Source: an uncultured Caulobacteraceae bacterium (GTDB lineage Bacteria; Pseudomonadota; Alphaproteobacteria; Caulobacterales; Caulobacteraceae). From it: a stretch of 6,919 bases of DNA. The notes below the pieces were generated by a model that ran no database searches, had not been told where the DNA came from, and was given only the letters and a program-made list of their open reading frames with translations. Positions 5,485-6,919 of the stretch are shown piece by piece. The stretch lies in NCBI GenBank assembly GCA_937910255.1, contig CALEOQ010000555.1, forward strand, positions 1-6,919. The letters are read 5' to 3'. The stretch's first letter is position 1. Each line of letters begins with the position of its first letter. The position numbers were made by a program, and so were the translations under genes.

Positions 5485-6042
5485 CTAACGCGGGGCGCGC
5501 TTGGCCAGGATCCGCTGCAGGGTGCGCCGGTGCATGTTCAGCCGTCGGGCGGTTTCCGAGACATTGTGGCCGCACAGCTCATAGACCCGCTGGATATGCT
5601 CCCAGCGCACCCGGTCGGCGCTCATGGGGTTTTCCGGCGGGGCGGCCACGTCGCCGGGCAGGGCCAGCAGGGCGCGGGCCACGTCGTCGGCGTCGGCGGG
5701 CTTGGACAGATAGTCCACCGCCCCGGCCTTCACCGCAGCCACGGCGGTGGCGATATTGCCATAGCCGGTCAGCATGATGATCTTGGCGTCGGGGCGGGCC
5801 TCGCGCACGGCCTCTACCACCTTCAACCCCGTGCCGTCCTCCAGGCGCATGTCCAGCACGGCGAAGGCGGGGGGATAGACCTTCACCGCCGCCAGGGCCT
5901 CTGTGACGCTGGCGGCCAGCACCGGCTCGAAGCCCCGCCCCTCCAGCGCCCGGCCGAGCCGGGTTCGAAGGGCCGTGTCGTCATCCAAGAGCAGCAGGCT
6001 CTTGTCTGGCAAGACGTCGATCTGGGTGCTCAAGTCGTTCAT
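5485..6042 (-). CDS. actR: ActR/RegA/PrrA-type response regulator
   Basis: This is a 185-aa two-component regulator. The receiver domain spans about 14-128: acidic triad Asp20-22, predicted phosphorylation site Asp64 (VLDMRL), Thr92 (MLTGYG) and Lys114 (SKP). A short Pro linker (133-140) leads to a Fis-type helix-turn-helix at about 147-182 whose SETARRLNMHRRTLQRILAKRAP stretch is the highly conserved DNA-binding end of the RegA/PrrA/ActR family. These regulators respond to redox state through their partner kinase and control respiration, carbon or nitrogen metabolism in alphaproteobacteria. The partner kinase gene lies 92 nt upstream on the same strand, giving a kinase-regulator order. The start codon is preceded by an unusual distant GGAGGGAGG plus hairpin. 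The symbol could equally be regA or prrA; the name depends on the genus. Confidence 0.9.
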   Translation of the reverse strand: MNDLSTQIDVLPDKSLLLLDDDTALRTRLGRALEGRGFEPVLAASVTEALAAVKVYPPAFAVLDMRLEDGTGLKVVEAVREARPDAKIIMLTGYGNIATAVAAVKAGAVDYLSKPADADDVARALLALPGDVAAPPENPMSADRVRWEHIQRVYELCGHNVSETARRLNMHRRTLQRILAKRAPR

Positions 6043-6074
6043 GAACCGCCACCCGCGCGTGCGGGCCTCCCTCC
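6043..6074 (-). promoter_or_regulatory. Hairpin-separated Shine-Dalgarno before response regulator
   Basis: On the minus strand GGAGGGAGG (6074-6066) is 23 nt from ATG, too far for normal initiation. A 5-bp hairpin CCCGC-ACGC-GCGGG (6065-6052) fills 14 of those bases, leaving 9 nt. Folding would bring the site to normal spacing. A closer weak GGTGGCGG is the alternative. Confidence 0.35.
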
Positions 6075-6134
6075 GTGCGTGTATCGATACTGGGGCGCAC
6101 TGGCGTCAGACTGCAAGTCCCAACGGGTTCTGCG

Positions 6135-6754
6135 TCACGCGTGATCAAGTTCTATCCGGCTCCGCGGCCAGCGGACCGTGACCACGGCGCCCCGCGGGCG
6201 ACCGTTCTGGAAGGTCACCACCGCGCCGGTGCGCTCCAGAAGCGTCTTGGAGATGAAGAAGCCCAGGCCCATGCCGATATGGCCGGTGCGCGAGCCCTCC
6301 GCCCCCGGACGGCTGGTCACATAGGGCTCGCCCAGCCGGGCCAGGATCTCCGGGGCGAAGCCCGCGCCGTCATCGCGAACCTCCAGGGCGACGGTGTCGG
6401 CGTCGAACCGGGCGGTGACCAGAACCTCGGAGGCGGCGAAATCCACGGCGTTCTCCACGAAGGAACTGATGGCGTGGATCACCTCGGGCATGCGGGCGAG
6501 GCCGGGCTTTCGCACGCCTGGCGCGCCGGTGACGATGGCCTCCAGCCGCACGCCCTTCACGTCGCGATGGGGCTCGATCACCTCCTGCAGGAGCTGCAGC
6601 AGGCTCATGCGTTCGTGAACCTGGTCCGAGGCGTCCGGCGCTTCGGTCAGCCGGGCGAGGATTTCCCGACAACGCTGGGCCTGGGCCATCAGCAGGTCGG
6701 CGTCCTCGCGAATCTGCGGCGTCGTCGCCTCCCGGGCCATTTCCTTGGCGACGA
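6135..6754 (-). CDS. RegB/ActS-type sensor histidine kinase, 5' end missing
   Basis: The visible 205 residues are the C-terminal part of a membrane redox-sensing histidine kinase, partner of the ActR/RegA-type regulator downstream. They contain the end of the dimerisation helix (VAKEMAREAT... to about 37) and a full HATPase domain: N-box with Asn101 (SSFVENAVDFA), G1 box DDGAGF (127-132), and G2 box GHIGMGLGFFISKTLLERTGA (157-177), typical of RegB/ActS/PrrB. The H-box with the phosphorylated His, the transmembrane sensor and the redox-active Cys region would lie upstream and are lost at the adapter junction. Full family members are roughly 420-460 residues, so about half is missing. The residues preceding VAKE in this frame come from P7 adapter. 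The truncation is a contig-end effect, not evidence of a pseudogene. It ends at TGA 6137-6135, 92 nt before the regulator's start, so the two are probably one operon. Confidence 0.88.
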
Positions 6755-6919
6755 AGATCGGAAGAGCACACGTCTGAACTCCAGTCACGTCGTAATCTCG
6801 TATGCCGTCTTCTGCTTGAAAAAAAAAACACCAATTCCACATGATCCGTATTCTTCTACAGTACTCCTTTCACCCACACGTACAACCCCGCACACTGACT
6901 ACATCTGCTGCGTAACATA
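6755..6919. other. Sequencing artefact: Illumina P7 adapter, index, poly-A and read tail
   Basis: From AGATCGGAAGAGC at 6755 the sequence follows the Illumina TruSeq index adapter. A 6-base index-like GTCGTA sits at 6789-6794, then the P7 end to 6818, then ten A (6819-6828) and 91 bases of unrecognisable tail. This is read-through beyond the library molecule. Genomic sequence ends at 6754. Confidence 0.97.

Noticed and set aside
5530..6144. Plus-strand open frame of 204 codons across the response regulator region
   Set aside because: It is antisense to the well-supported ActR-type gene, its translation is Gly/His/Gln-rich without motifs, and it has no ribosome binding site.

Overview
This looks like a GC-rich alphaproteobacterial chromosome fragment, most likely Caulobacterales (Caulobacter or Phenylobacterium-like). 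The evidence is the strong G/C third-position bias, an MmcB-type repair gene with an alphaproteobacterial SOS box, an ActR/RegA-type regulator next to its kinase, and a paralogous diiron protein family that I associate with this order. The genus is an inference. The outer bases are not biological. Positions 1-169 and 6755-6919 are Illumina P5/P7 adapter, homopolymer runs and unrecognisable read tail, so genome sequence covers only about 170-6754. The two outermost genes are cut at the adapter junctions.

Left block (170-3753, + strand). It opens with the 3' part of a small HExxH zinc-metallopeptidase-like gene. Two tandem paralogues follow, each 376 aa and about 82% identical by hand count. 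They are ferritin/R2-like proteins with a complete four-Glu/two-His diiron ligand set. Each has its own leader, Shine-Dalgarno site and intrinsic terminator, so they are separate transcription units. Both leaders carry a TGACG-N4-CGTCA palindrome just upstream of a TTGAC element, which suggests one shared regulator. A periplasmic lipocalin (Blc-like) gene comes next.

Accessory islet (about 3783-4955). This holds the C-terminal remnant of an IS1595-type transposase, a small lysine/proline-rich protein on the minus strand, and a divergent plus-strand gene of unknown function with an RN-x4-H HEPN-like motif. The coding frame of that gene seems to shift near its 3' end. By eye, codon use here is less GC3-biased than in the neighbours. 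It reads as an acquired insertion between core genes.

Right block (about 4956-6754). mmcB lies just downstream of a GAAC-N7-GAAC LexA box, as expected for an SOS gene. It converges, with a 4-nt gap, on a minus-strand two-component pair: a RegB/ActS-type histidine kinase (5' end missing) followed by an ActR/RegA-type response regulator. The pair is normally a redox-responsive global regulator. I did not find a clearly new multi-gene system. The most interesting parts are the duplicated diiron genes with their shared operator-like palindromes and the small HEPN-like islet.
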